Part shown: positions 7,717 to 15,244 of the stretch, piece after piece
Layout: each line of letters starts with the position of its first letter
Position numbering within the stretch: position 1 is the first letter of the stretch
Origin: CAZAIO01 sp964485235
GTDB lineage: Bacteria > Chloroflexota > Dehalococcoidia > GIF9 > UBA5629
DNA length: 19,791 nt
Assembly (NCBI GenBank): GCA_964485235.1
Contig: CAZAIO010000046.1
Location: 1 to 19,791 of the forward strand
Direction: 5' to 3'
Notes under the pieces: generated by a model
What the model was told of the DNA's origin: nothing
The model's input: only the letters and a program-made list of their open reading frames with translations
Database searches by the model: none
Made by a program: the position numbers and the translations under genes

Positions 7717-8474
7717 ATCGGTTGCGGAAACTTAAACCAGGCTGGGGGATAGTTCCCATTATCGTCTTCCTTCTATTATGGGAACTAATCGCCCGTCTGG
7801 ATATACTTCAGGGAAGATTCTTTTTCCCCCCGTTCTCCACGGTCGTCGTAGAGTTCTACAACCTCTCTGCCAGCGGAGTACTGGGAGAAAATTTCCTCAG
7901 CAGCCTCCTGCGCGTCCTTATCGGATTGAGCGCGGGTTCTATAGCCGGAATTGTTGCGGGCGTATTCATGGGATGGCATAACACCATAAACAAAGCGTTC
8001 AATCCGATAATAAGCATGATTTATCCTATCCCTGCTCTCGGGTGGTTGCCGCTGCTCATGCTGTGGATAGGTATTAACGAGCTGTTGCCGATAACTATTA
8101 TTTTCATCTGTTCCTTTTTCCCTGTCCTGTATAACACTATTACCGGAATCAAGAACGTAGACAGGGACTACATCCAGGTTGCAAAGACCTTGAAAGCATC
8201 CGACTATAAGATATTGACCACTGTCGTTATTCCGCTTGCATTGCCCAATATCTTCACCGGACTGAGACTTGAAGCTGGCATGGCATGGCGGGTCATCATT
8301 GCCGCAGAAATGGTCGCCATCCCTACCGGTATCGGTGCTTTAATGATGAGGGCCGAAAGCCTCATCCGCATTGATATAATCATTGTATGCCTGATAGTCC
8401 TTGCCGTAATGTGCCTGACATTCGAAAAGTTCTTTGCCTATCTGGAAAGAAAAATTACGGATAAATGGAAGTAA
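7713..8474 (+). CDS. ABC transporter permease (NitT/TauT, SsuC-like)
   Basis: A 253-aa integral membrane protein with about six hydrophobic segments forms the channel of the ABC system. The cytoplasmic ATPase-docking (EAA-type) loop is visible at ~145-175: Y-I-Q-V-A-K-T-L-K-A-S-D-Y-K-I-L followed by V-V-I-P-L-A-L-P-N-I, then G-L-R-L-E-A-G-M-A-W-R as in SsuC/TauC/NrtB relatives. Its ATG overlaps the TGA of the binding-protein gene, so translation is coupled. The ATPase gene begins one base after its stop codon. Confidence 0.93.
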   Translation: MNRLRKLKPGWGIVPIIVFLLLWELIARLDILQGRFFFPPFSTVVVEFYNLSASGVLGENFLSSLLRVLIGLSAGSIAGIVAGVFMGWHNTINKAFNPIISMIYPIPALGWLPLLMLWIGINELLPITIIFICSFFPVLYNTITGIKNVDRDYIQVAKTLKASDYKILTTVVIPLALPNIFTGLRLEAGMAWRVIIAAEMVAIPTGIGALMMRAESLIRIDIIIVCLIVLAVMCLTFEKFFAYLERKITDKWK

Positions 8475-8475
8475 T

Positions 8476-9534
8476 ATGCCGCAAATAAAAGTAACGAAAG
8501 CGAGCAAATATATCTTATCGGATGTAGATATTGAGGTCCGCGATAAGGAATTTCTCGTCCTTCTGGGACCTAACGGCAGTGGGAAGACAACGCTCCTCAA
8601 CATCATCGCCGGTCTCATTGAATACGATGGCTCTGTAAGCTTCGATGATGTACCAGTGGACAAAATTTCTACGAGCAAAAGAGGAGTAGGATACCTGTTC
8701 CAGCAACTCGTGTTGTTTCCGCATCTTACTGTAACCGCCAATATCAAGTATGGCCTTGAGCACAGCAACAGGACACCGGAGGAAATAGAAAACAAACTCG
8801 ACGAGTTGCTCAAATTGATGAAAATATTCCACCTCGCTTCGCGCTATCCCAAACATTTAAGCGGTGGTGAACAACAACGCGTAGCACTTGCCAGGGCACT
8901 TGCCGTATCGCCCTCGGTATTACTTCTGGACGAACCCTTGTCCAGCCTCGACGCGCAGACGGCCAAATACCTGAGAACAGAATTAAGACAAATACAAAGA
9001 AAGCTGGGGATTACTACAATATATGTAACCCATGACCTGCAGGAAGCAGAAGAAATAGCTCACAGGATTGCTATTTTGCAAAACGGCCGTATCGAACAGA
9101 TAGGCAGCCCGGAAGAGGTCTTTTTCTATCCACGTAATGAACATGTATCCGAATTCATTGGTGCACCGAATATCCTTGAATGTGATTATTGCCGAACTGC
9201 CGGACGCGGAGTGGTGGAGGTCGGCTGCGGTGGCCTTCCGGTAATAGTCCCCCACGACGGCAACTCGATTCATAAGATCGCAATCCTCCCCCGCGATATC
9301 TATGTTTCAGATACAAGACCGCCTGGTCCGGAGATAAACCGCTTTATAGGTACTGTTACATCAGTAAAGATTGCCGATGAGAGTGTGAGGCTTGGAATAC
9401 AGGCAGGGTCCAATAGACTCACGGCTGAAATCCCGCATCATGTCTTTTACGAATTGAACATTGCCGAAGGAAAAGAAATTTTCATTATATTAAAATTGAG
9501 GAGAATGAGGATTCATGAAAAAAAACACGTATGA
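8476..9534 (+). CDS. ABC transporter ATP-binding protein with C-terminal TOBE-like domain
   Basis: This ATPase energises the transporter. The 352-aa product has Walker A G-P-N-G-S-G-K-T-T (~residue 31), a Q-loop at Y-L-F-Q-Q, the signature L-S-G-G-E-Q-Q-R, Walker B V-L-L-L-D-E-P and the switch His in V-T-H-D. About 110 further residues follow, with F-I-G-T-V-T-S-V-K...L-T-A-E-I-P typical of TOBE/MOP-like domains of MalK, PotA and ModC ATPases. NitT/TauT ATPases are usually ~255 aa and lack this domain, so the pairing is unusual. ATG 8476 is chosen because GGAAG precedes it and the protein then begins at the first beta strand; an in-frame ATG at 8434 lies inside the permease gene. Its 3' end overlaps the next gene by 20 bases. 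Confidence 0.93.
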   Translation: MPQIKVTKASKYILSDVDIEVRDKEFLVLLGPNGSGKTTLLNIIAGLIEYDGSVSFDDVPVDKISTSKRGVGYLFQQLVLFPHLTVTANIKYGLEHSNRTPEEIENKLDELLKLMKIFHLASRYPKHLSGGEQQRVALARALAVSPSVLLLDEPLSSLDAQTAKYLRTELRQIQRKLGITTIYVTHDLQEAEEIAHRIAILQNGRIEQIGSPEEVFFYPRNEHVSEFIGAPNILECDYCRTAGRGVVEVGCGGLPVIVPHDGNSIHKIAILPRDIYVSDTRPPGPEINRFIGTVTSVKIADESVRLGIQAGSNRLTAEIPHHVFYELNIAEGKEIFIILKLRRMRIHEKKHV

Positions 9535-10243
9535 CGAACTGCAAGAGAAATTCACCGGCATCGTGAATGAGCATGGACTTGAGAAAGAAGACGTCGCAAT
9601 TACCGCAGTCCCCCTCACTCCGGAGGAAGTGATCGGCAATCCCGAAGACCAAGACTATCCTCTGGTGACAGGCAAAGAGCGGATGATGCAGGCCGAATTC
9701 AAAGGGGCATTCGGACAGGCGTTTACCGATATGTACGGCAATTTTAACGGCAGGTTGTCCGACGTTCTTACCATGGACTTATCAAACAATTTCCGCAGGG
9801 CAATATACATTGCCAGCCTTAATGCGGCCCTGAGATATCTGGGCTTGATAGACAGAACCACACATTGCAAGAATAATGAACCGGTGCAATGCAGCGAAGA
9901 GCTTGCACGGTATATCAAACAAAAATACGGGAGTCCTAAAATTGCGATCGCGGGGCTGCAACCCCGTATGGTACAGACACTTGCTCCACTGTTTGCAGTA
10001 AAAGTAACAGACCTGGACAGGAACAACGTAGGCACTGAAAAATTCGGAGTACCTATCAACGGGCCGGAAAACACCGAAGACAATCTCAAGTGGTGTGATA
10101 TAGCACTGGTGACCGGTACAACTATCGTCAATAAAACAATAGACCAATTCAGGATTGATAAACCGGTGATCTTTTTCGGTGTGACTATAATGGGAGCTGC
10201 ACGGTTACTCGGCTTCGATACCCTTTGCTATTACGGGCACTAA
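9515..10243 (+). CDS. DUF364 family protein (Rossmann-like, putative metal-chelate role) with DUF4213-like N terminus
   Basis: This 242-aa cytoplasmic protein matches the DUF4213-DUF364 layout. The N-terminal half ends in a helix-rich block with R-R-A-I-Y-I-A-S-L-N-A-A-L. The C-terminal Rossmann-like half has I-A-I-A-G-L-Q-P-R, a V-T-D-L-D strand end, W-C-D-I-A-L-V-T-G-T-T-I-V-N-K-T-I-D and a K-P-V-I-F-F-G-V-T segment. DUF364 has been annotated as a putative heavy-metal chelation domain; its biochemistry is uncertain. The ATG lies inside the ATPase gene after GAGGA, so the two are translationally coupled, and the protein very likely serves this transporter's substrate (perhaps a metal complex or cofactor). 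Two Cys (T-H-C-K-N-N and V-Q-C-S-E-E) lie seven residues apart. Confidence 0.85.
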   Translation: MKKNTYDELQEKFTGIVNEHGLEKEDVAITAVPLTPEEVIGNPEDQDYPLVTGKERMMQAEFKGAFGQAFTDMYGNFNGRLSDVLTMDLSNNFRRAIYIASLNAALRYLGLIDRTTHCKNNEPVQCSEELARYIKQKYGSPKIAIAGLQPRMVQTLAPLFAVKVTDLDRNNVGTEKFGVPINGPENTEDNLKWCDIALVTGTTIVNKTIDQFRIDKPVIFFGVTIMGAARLLGFDTLCYYGH

Positions 10244-10263
10244 CATTTCCCGCGTTACACGTC

Positions 10264-11745
10264 TTAATGTATGACAGTGCTGAGAATATGGGACTGATAA
10301 GGAGCAAGATCGACGTAGATCCCCTTCGATCTCAGTTCGGAACTTTCCTTACCATAGGTAATATCGGTCAATTCATCACGAAATACGATGCTGCCGTTCT
10401 GGTCGATGACCAGCCGCGGCTTTACCCATCCTTTTGCAGGACCAGGCGAATAGTTCGTCACCACAATACTTACCTGTCCGTTATATTGCCATGACCAGGC
10501 AAGAAGATTGCTATAGCTCCTTTCTCCTTCCCAGGCTTCTCCGATATCTATAAGCCTCCATATACCGTTATGAAAGACATCCTGGTTGCAAACGGTAAGT
10601 AAACGGTAATAATAACTCTGTATCTCCGGATCAACAGCCTCGTCCGGTTCGCGGATAAGCTGTACCGGCATATGAACTTTCTTCCCTTCCATCTGACCGT
10701 CATAAAACAGGTGTAGAGACGGAAGCGTCGCAACAATAACGGCAGCTGCCATTGATCGCTCTCGGCCGAACGCGGTTATCGCACGTTCCTCATCGTGATT
10801 TTCAATGAAATAGGCGGAGTTATGTTTCAAAGGACTATGCGTCCTCAGGTAGTCCAGTATATCGCCGGCAGTCGAAAACCGAATCCGGTCATATAAAGTT
10901 TTATCGTACATATAATCGAAACCGGCAGCCTGAAGCTGTGATTCAAGTCCCCAGTAGACTTCGGCAATGAAAATAAACCCGGGATGTTTCGCTTTTACCT
11001 TTGCTATTGCATCGGACCAGAATTCTGTCGCAGGCCGTGGAAAACCCTTTACAATGTTTCCCCAGGTCTTTTCGAACACGTCATTGAGCACGAGCATAGC
11101 CATATCGCACCGTACTCCGTCCGCAGTATCTGCAATATTCATAAGTGTACCGGCCATTGCCCGTCTCAGGGAAACGGCAAACGCATTGAGCTGTGCTGTA
11201 TCAGTCCATGGTGAATAATTCGGATCTTTACCGTGTGCCAGATAGACACCTGTTTGCGGAGAAAAAAACCTGTCAGGATACTGCTCGACGTCGGCTTTCC
11301 TGCCTTTTACGAAATAAGCGGGATGAGATTCAGTCCATTGATTATCCCTGGCAAGATGATTGGGAACGAAGTCCAGGATAAGGCCGAGATTATTCCGATT
11401 AAGCTGTGCCCTGACCCGCTGAAGATCGTCTTTTGCCCCGAGGGACGGATCAAGGCTGTAATCATAGACGGCGTACGGCGAACCCGTCACATCGTCTTCG
11501 GTCCAACCGGGCAGAACACTGTCATATTGCTCCCGCAATCCCTTTGTCTGCAATGCCTCTTTGCGCGAAGCCGGACTTCTCTGCCATACTCCCATCAACC
11601 ATATAAGGTCGAACCCGCGTTCCGCGTATTGTTTCCATACGCTGTCCGGAATATCCGCCAGAGAAGAAATTCCCTTCCCCCTCGCAGACAACCTCTTTAA
11701 AAAAAGCTGCGTATTAATTTCACAGAGGCTCGGATAAGGACGCAT
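10264..11745 (-). CDS. Alpha-amylase family (GH13) glycoside hydrolase
   Basis: A 493-aa GH13-type enzyme acts on alpha-glucans or alpha-glucosides. The four conserved regions are readable: I, L-D-F-V-P-N-H; II, G-V-R-C-D-M-A with the nucleophile Asp; III, I-A-E-V-Y-W with the acid/base Glu; IV, F-I-E-N-H-D-E-E-R with the third Asp. A beta-sandwich-like C-terminal domain follows (S-I-V-V-T-N-Y-S-P). No signal peptide is seen, so it is probably intracellular, acting on stored glycogen or imported maltodextrin. Exact specificity cannot be assigned. It lies downstream of the AraC-type gene in the same direction but has its own -10 and is separated by a terminator. It converges on the DUF364 gene with only 20 bases between. 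Confidence 0.92.
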   Translation of the reverse strand: MRPYPSLCEINTQLFLKRLSARGKGISSLADIPDSVWKQYAERGFDLIWLMGVWQRSPASRKEALQTKGLREQYDSVLPGWTEDDVTGSPYAVYDYSLDPSLGAKDDLQRVRAQLNRNNLGLILDFVPNHLARDNQWTESHPAYFVKGRKADVEQYPDRFFSPQTGVYLAHGKDPNYSPWTDTAQLNAFAVSLRRAMAGTLMNIADTADGVRCDMAMLVLNDVFEKTWGNIVKGFPRPATEFWSDAIAKVKAKHPGFIFIAEVYWGLESQLQAAGFDYMYDKTLYDRIRFSTAGDILDYLRTHSPLKHNSAYFIENHDEERAITAFGRERSMAAAVIVATLPSLHLFYDGQMEGKKVHMPVQLIREPDEAVDPEIQSYYYRLLTVCNQDVFHNGIWRLIDIGEAWEGERSYSNLLAWSWQYNGQVSIVVTNYSPGPAKGWVKPRLVIDQNGSIVFRDELTDITYGKESSELRSKGIYVDLAPYQSHILSTVIH

Positions 11746-11755
11746 ATAAAAATAT

Positions 11756-11787
11756 CCTCTCTGTTATTATACCCTTTTAAAGAGAGG
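11756..11787 (-). promoter_or_regulatory. Promoter -10 within an inverted repeat upstream of the amylase gene
   Basis: On the minus strand a TATAAT (11771-11766) is bracketed by CCTCTCT and AGAGAGG, a perfect 7-bp inverted repeat. The downstream arm doubles as the GAGAGG ribosome binding site about ten bases before ATG 11745. A regulator or an RNA hairpin covering the Shine-Dalgarno could act here. Confidence 0.45.
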
Positions 11788-11828
11788 AAAAATAATTACC
11801 GGTACTATGTCCGGTCAGGAACTGTGCA

Positions 11829-11860
11829 GAAAAAAGCCGCCGGTTATTATAACCAGCAGC
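11829..11860 (-). terminator. Rho-independent terminator of the AraC-GyrI gene
   Basis: On the minus strand GCTGCTGGTTA pairs with TAACCGGCGGC (11 bp with two G-U pairs) around loop TAA, followed directly by a run of T. It lies 26 bases past the regulator's stop and separates it from the amylase gene. Confidence 0.88.
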
Positions 11861-11885
11861 TTCATATACTATTCTACCCTGTTGC

Positions 11886-12902
11886 CTAGAGAGGTTTTAC
11901 AGGAATGCATATCGCAACGGTATGTTTTCCCTCGGGATGAGTTTTTGGATCGCCAAGATAAAGCTCGAAACATGGGCCATCGTCCGGCTGATAGCCGCTT
12001 TCCGGCAACCATCCGCCATAAAGCGTGTCCCATGCGTCCTGGTACTGGTCGGGATTTATTTCAAAATGGGCCATCGCATATTTCCCTGCGGGAATAGTCG
12101 TTTTGCCTATTTCCCCGTCAACCTGCGTATCTTCAGGCACTGTAATACACACGTCAGTCCTCAATTTTGCATTATCCGTGACTTCCGGATTGTCGTGATA
12201 GACACACAGCATCTTCGTTTCGGGAAAGCGCAACAAATTGCGCGGCCCTGCCCAGGAACATAGCTTATTAAACAATCTCCCGAACAAATCTATATCTCCC
12301 TGATAGGGACCGATATGCCTTACATAAGCAACATGCATATCCGGTATATCTTTGACTTCGACCCGGGTTTCAATTTTCTTGTCTTTCATCAGTACCCTCC
12401 ATTTCTGTATTGCTATACCCGGAGTATACTGGACAGATACTTCGAATTCTTGCCGGTTATTGCTGAGCGATTGACTTCTTTTGCTTTCTATTTGACCTTG
12501 CTTGCTATAGTTATTATAACCACCCTGACGCCACTCTCTGGCGCTCATGTGAAATGTTGACTTGAACGTTCTGGCAAATACAGATGAGCCTGAAAAACCA
12601 CATTCAAAAGCAATATCCGTTATTGATTTTTTAGGATTCGCGACGAGCTTGCCAGCCGCTTTCTCGATACGAACCCTCTGAATAAATCCGCTAAGAGTCT
12701 CGCCAACCATAGCATGGAATATTCTATGAAAGTGAAAAGGAGAAAAATTGGCAACATCTGCCAGCTCTTCAAGCGACATATCGGCATCAATATGGGCTTC
12801 GATATAATCGATAACCCTGTTGATACGCGAAATATAGCTTTCCCTTAGATATTGATTGATATTGTTCTGCATCACGATACCGCTGCCATTAGGAATATAC
12901 AT
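11886..12902 (-). CDS. AraC-family transcription regulator with GyrI-like effector domain
   Basis: This 338-aa regulator has two parts. Residues ~17-130 hold two helix-turn-helix units of the AraC/XylS type (S-L-E-E-L-A-D-V-A-N-F-S-P-F-H-F-H-R-I-F, then I-T-D-I-A-F-E-C-G-F-S-G-S-S-V-F-A-R-T-F). Residues ~175-338 form a GyrI/SOUL-like ligand-binding domain starting R-V-E-V-K-D-I-P and V-A-Y-V-R-H-I-G-P-Y. This is the Rob/BltR-like layout, in which the GyrI part binds hydrophobic or cationic small molecules. The start at ATG 12902 has only a weak ribosome site; an in-frame ATG ten codons in is possible. The target is unknown: the amylase gene is adjacent but separated by a terminator. Confidence 0.92.
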   Translation of the reverse strand: MYIPNGSGIVMQNNINQYLRESYISRINRVIDYIEAHIDADMSLEELADVANFSPFHFHRIFHAMVGETLSGFIQRVRIEKAAGKLVANPKKSITDIAFECGFSGSSVFARTFKSTFHMSAREWRQGGYNNYSKQGQIESKRSQSLSNNRQEFEVSVQYTPGIAIQKWRVLMKDKKIETRVEVKDIPDMHVAYVRHIGPYQGDIDLFGRLFNKLCSWAGPRNLLRFPETKMLCVYHDNPEVTDNAKLRTDVCITVPEDTQVDGEIGKTTIPAGKYAMAHFEINPDQYQDAWDTLYGGWLPESGYQPDDGPCFELYLGDPKTHPEGKHTVAICIPVKPL

Positions 12903-13056
12903 TCTATCATCCGCAATAAAGTGTCACAAGAAGGTTTTGTCATACTTTATTACTCCGTCTTTGCGGGCATAATACTTAAAAAGTGTTGCTGAAATTCTTT
13001 GATATTAGCCTATATTCGAATGTATTTTTTACTTATAATATCCAAATTTAATTGCT

Positions 13057-13080
13057 AATCATTGAACCGGTTGAATGATT
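13057..13080. promoter_or_regulatory. 24-bp palindrome, possible operator
   Basis: AATCATTGAACC is followed directly by GGTTGAATGATT. The halves are complementary except for one symmetric mismatch pair (G/G at the eighth position). It lies about 155 bases upstream of the AraC-GyrI start and has no loop, which favours a protein-binding dyad over an RNA hairpin. Confidence 0.4.
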
Positions 13081-13155
13081 GAGGTTATTTTAGTGGGAGT
13101 CATACGCTGCATGTAACCTATGTGCCAGTTTGTACAGATTTGTTTTACCTGCCGC

Positions 13156-13205
13156 TTCACCCCGCCTCGGGCGCACCTGAAGGAACGCCCCTACGAGGTG
13201 GTGAA
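13156..13205. repeat. REP-like imperfect hairpin, unit 1
   Basis: TTCACC (13156-13161) pairs with GGTGAA (13200-13205), CCTCG (13165-13169) with CGAGG (13194-13198), and GGCG with CGCC inside. It contains GCCCCTA (13187-13193), the inverse of TAGGGGC in unit 2. This resembles intergenic REP elements; copy number cannot be judged from one window. Confidence 0.5.
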
Positions 13206-13259
13206 GAATGACAAATGCCGTGGAGGTCAATAGTATGATTGTTTATCTAAAGATGATGG

Positions 13260-13284
13260 TAGGGGCAATCCCCCGCGATTGCCC
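13260..13284. repeat. REP-like hairpin, unit 2 (opposite orientation)
   Basis: GGGCAATC (13263-13270) and GATTGCCC (13277-13284) form an 8-bp perfect stem, headed by TAGGGGC (13260-13266). It faces unit 1 in inverted orientation, as paired REP units often do. Confidence 0.5.
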
Positions 13285-13638
13285 TGTTATGGGGGTGGGC
13301 ACAGGGACTACTGACGAGTCATTGAAGTGACTCTTACAATAAAAAGTCGGTTTTCGATGGAATCAGGGCAATAACCCTCACACTGGCATAATCCTTCGCA
13401 AGCTGCGTTACGTTTTATGAATATTGTCTTGACTTAAACTAAACCCATTTCGTTATATAATAGGGAAAATAAAAAATATGTAATGAACCGTTATTGAAAA
13501 AGGGGATGTACAGCAAAAAAGACCCGGGAGATTCTTTCGGCAGAAAAAAATATATGCAATTACGTTATATTCTGTCGTATATTTATAATGATTATAATTA
13601 ATAACGATAGTACATCATATGATATAAGAGGGTTATAC

Positions 13639-14769
13639 TTGACAAAGCGACCGATAAGTTCTATAAAAAGTATAATGAAGCTAATAACATACAGCGTGGT
13701 ATTATGTTCGTTGTTTATTTCGTTGGTACTGATGCCGCGTCAGGCTTCTGCAAGCGGCTGATCGGGTGGTAGTTGCGGTGTTAGTATAACACCGGCATCC
13801 GGCACAGTCGGGACCAAGGCGACGTTCAGTATCTCAGCGCAATCGTTTACTCTGGATGGAGACTACGAAATTCGCTGGAGCGATAGCTCTTCATTTACTA
13901 CCGGCACATATACGGTACTGGCTACCGGTTCATCACCACACGGTACTTATGCGGTAACCAGGAGTTTTACTATTCCCGAATCCAATTACGGCGTCCATTA
14001 TATTCAGTTTATGCGGCTTTACCGTACAGATCCGGTGAATGTGCAATTTATCGTAAGATCGCGCATGATAGCTAATCCTTCTTCGGCAAAACCGGGAGCA
14101 CATGTAACAATCACGGGTTCGGGATTCCCGACAAAGGAGTCCGGATCGGTGATGTTAGACAGCAGTAACACCGTAGTAAAATTCACCACTAACAAGCTGG
14201 GCAGCTTTACTACAACTATGGTAGTACCGGAGACGACTGTCGGAGTACATACACTTACCGCGGAATCTCCAAAATTGTATTCTTCTACTACCGCGTCCCT
14301 GGAAGTCATTAAAGATGAGGAACCTGTCACACCGCCGCCGCAGCAAGAGCCGGAACTCGAGCCCACACCAACACCCGAACCGGCACCGGCACCAAATACT
14401 ACGGAAGTTATAGTATGTCCTTCCTCGCCAAGTCCGGTGACACCGATGGGACAGAAGTTCGGCGCTTTCGGACCGCAACCTGTCACGTTCTTCTGGAATC
14501 CCGTATCGAACAAGAACGGTATCACCTATACATTGCAAATAGCCGATAACGTCGCATTCTCACAGATTAAACCGGATTATAGTATAAAAGGTATTACACA
14601 GACCAGCTATACGCTCATGCTCGATCCCGGCATTTACTACTGGCGTATCATGGCTACAGACAGTTCCGGCAATGAAAGCCAATGGGGAAATGCACCATAT
14701 GGCTTTTCAGTATCAGAGCTATCCATGATGATAGACGAGTTTCTGGCATTCTGGAAAAGCATTCTATAA
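13639..14769 (+). CDS. Secreted Ig-like (IPT/TIG + FN3-like) selenoprotein with a U-x4-C motif
   Basis: The frame opens with a signal peptide ending Q-A-S-A-S-G. It then meets TGA (13759-13761) and runs open, with no other stop, to 14769 (376 aa with Sec at residue 41). After the UGA come S-G-G-S-C, so Sec and Cys46 form U-x4-C right at the mature N terminus. Next come an Ig-like segment, an IPT/TIG-like domain (N-P-S-S-A-K-P-G-A-H-V-T-I-T-G-S-G-F), a Pro/Glu-rich linker, and an FN3-like domain (Y-T-L-Q-I-A-D-N ... Y-Y-W-R-I-M-A-T-D). No enzyme domain is recognised. A perfect 8-bp SECIS-like stem follows the UGA. The TTG start at 13639 is chosen for AAGAGGG six bases upstream; ATG 13675 in frame gives a shorter signal peptide but lacks a ribosome site. 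The UGA could instead be a mutation, leaving a dead gene, but the intact signal and adjacent Cys favour Sec. Confidence 0.78.
13759..13761 (+). other. In-frame UGA read as selenocysteine (secreted protein)
   Basis: This codon lies between G-G-C and T-C-G, directly after the predicted signal-peptide cleavage area and four residues before a Cys. It is the only stop in the 377-codon frame. Confidence 0.78.
13776..13794 (+). promoter_or_regulatory. bSECIS hairpin of the secreted selenoprotein
   Basis: CGGUGUUA (13776-13783) pairs perfectly with UAACACCG (13787-13794) around loop GUA, starting 14 nt after the UGA. Spacing and the GU-bearing loop match the other two SECIS candidates in this window. 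Confidence 0.78.
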
Positions 14770-15001
14770 TACGCCGAAGGTAATATTACTCTGTCACTGC
14801 TTTCCTATTCCATCAAACTCAGTCCGGTCGGGCACCTGTTTGCCGTGATTTTATCTTGATCGGATACCAGTGTATGAACCGGCTGGAGACAAAAGTCACA
14901 TACATATACAGGTATATGGTCTATACTTTTTATCCATGTATCGATAGTACGGACGGGACACAAAAATATATTGCCGTTTAGATAATTACAGGAGGAACTA
15001 G

Positions 15002-15157
15002 ATGAAAATCGTAACATTATGCAGTCAGGGACAATGCTGTCCCGTGTTAAAAATCATGGATGACCGGGTGGAAATCGGTGAAGATGAAAATACATGCGTA
15101 CTTACCATGGAACAATGGAAAACCCTGAAAGAAAGGGTCCTCAATAAAGAAGTGTAA
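15002..15157 (+). CDS. Small Cys-rich protein (51 aa) with C-x4-CCP motif
   Basis: A 51-aa cytoplasmic protein lies behind a near-perfect ribosome site (AGGAGG, seven bases before ATG). Its N terminus reads M-K-I-V-T-L-C-S-Q-G-Q-C-C-P. Then come a short beta-rich stretch (V-E-I-G-E-D), a fourth Cys (N-T-C-V-L), and a helix W-K-T-L-K-E-R-V. The C7/C12/C13 cluster suggests metal or thiol chemistry. I have the impression of similar short proteins in anaerobes but cannot name a family. It lies between two selenoprotein genes and probably shares a transcript with the one downstream (87 nt gap). The C-x4-C spacing equals that of the neighbours' Sec/Cys pairs. Confidence 0.78.
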   Translation: MKIVTLCSQGQCCPVLKIMDDRVEIGEDENTCVLTMEQWKTLKERVLNKEV

Positions 15158-15244
15158 ATTTGGTTATGTGATAGAAAGTCCCGTCCGCTCGATTTTTATC
15201 GGTAATACCGGTATACCTGAAATTACATAATAAATAGTGTTCTT

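Larger units (their letters stand above)
12903..13638. other. Gene-poor region with palindrome and REP-like hairpins
   Basis: This 736-base stretch has no convincing gene on either strand. It contains the 24-bp palindrome at 13057-13080, the two REP-like hairpins at 13156-13205 and 13263-13284, a possible promoter at 13429-13461 (TTGACT ... TATAAT, non-ideal spacing) and a very AT-rich tail leading to the selenoprotein start. I looked for a tRNA-Sec-like gene here and saw none. Confidence 0.6.

Noticed and set aside
13156..13284. CRISPR-like repeats
   Set aside because: Only two inverted hairpin units, no regular direct repeats or spacers, no cas genes.
12903..13638. tRNA-Sec (selC) or known riboswitch in the long gap
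   Set aside because: No acceptor/anticodon arm pattern or UCA anticodon context, and no match to c-di-GMP or TPP core motifs that I can recognise.
14019..14525. Minus-strand 168-aa ORF opposite the secreted selenoprotein
   Set aside because: Val/Gly/Ser-rich mirror of the Pro/Thr-rich linker; no ribosome site; shadow frame.
14823..14860. Terminator after the secreted selenoprotein gene
   Set aside because: Only a bulged 4-5 bp GGCA/TGCC stem with a short T-rich tail; too weak to call.
14805..15017. Minus-strand 70-aa ORF in the gap before the C-x4-CC gene
   Set aside because: Serine-rich, no ribosome site, overlaps the start of the real gene; reads as a chance frame.
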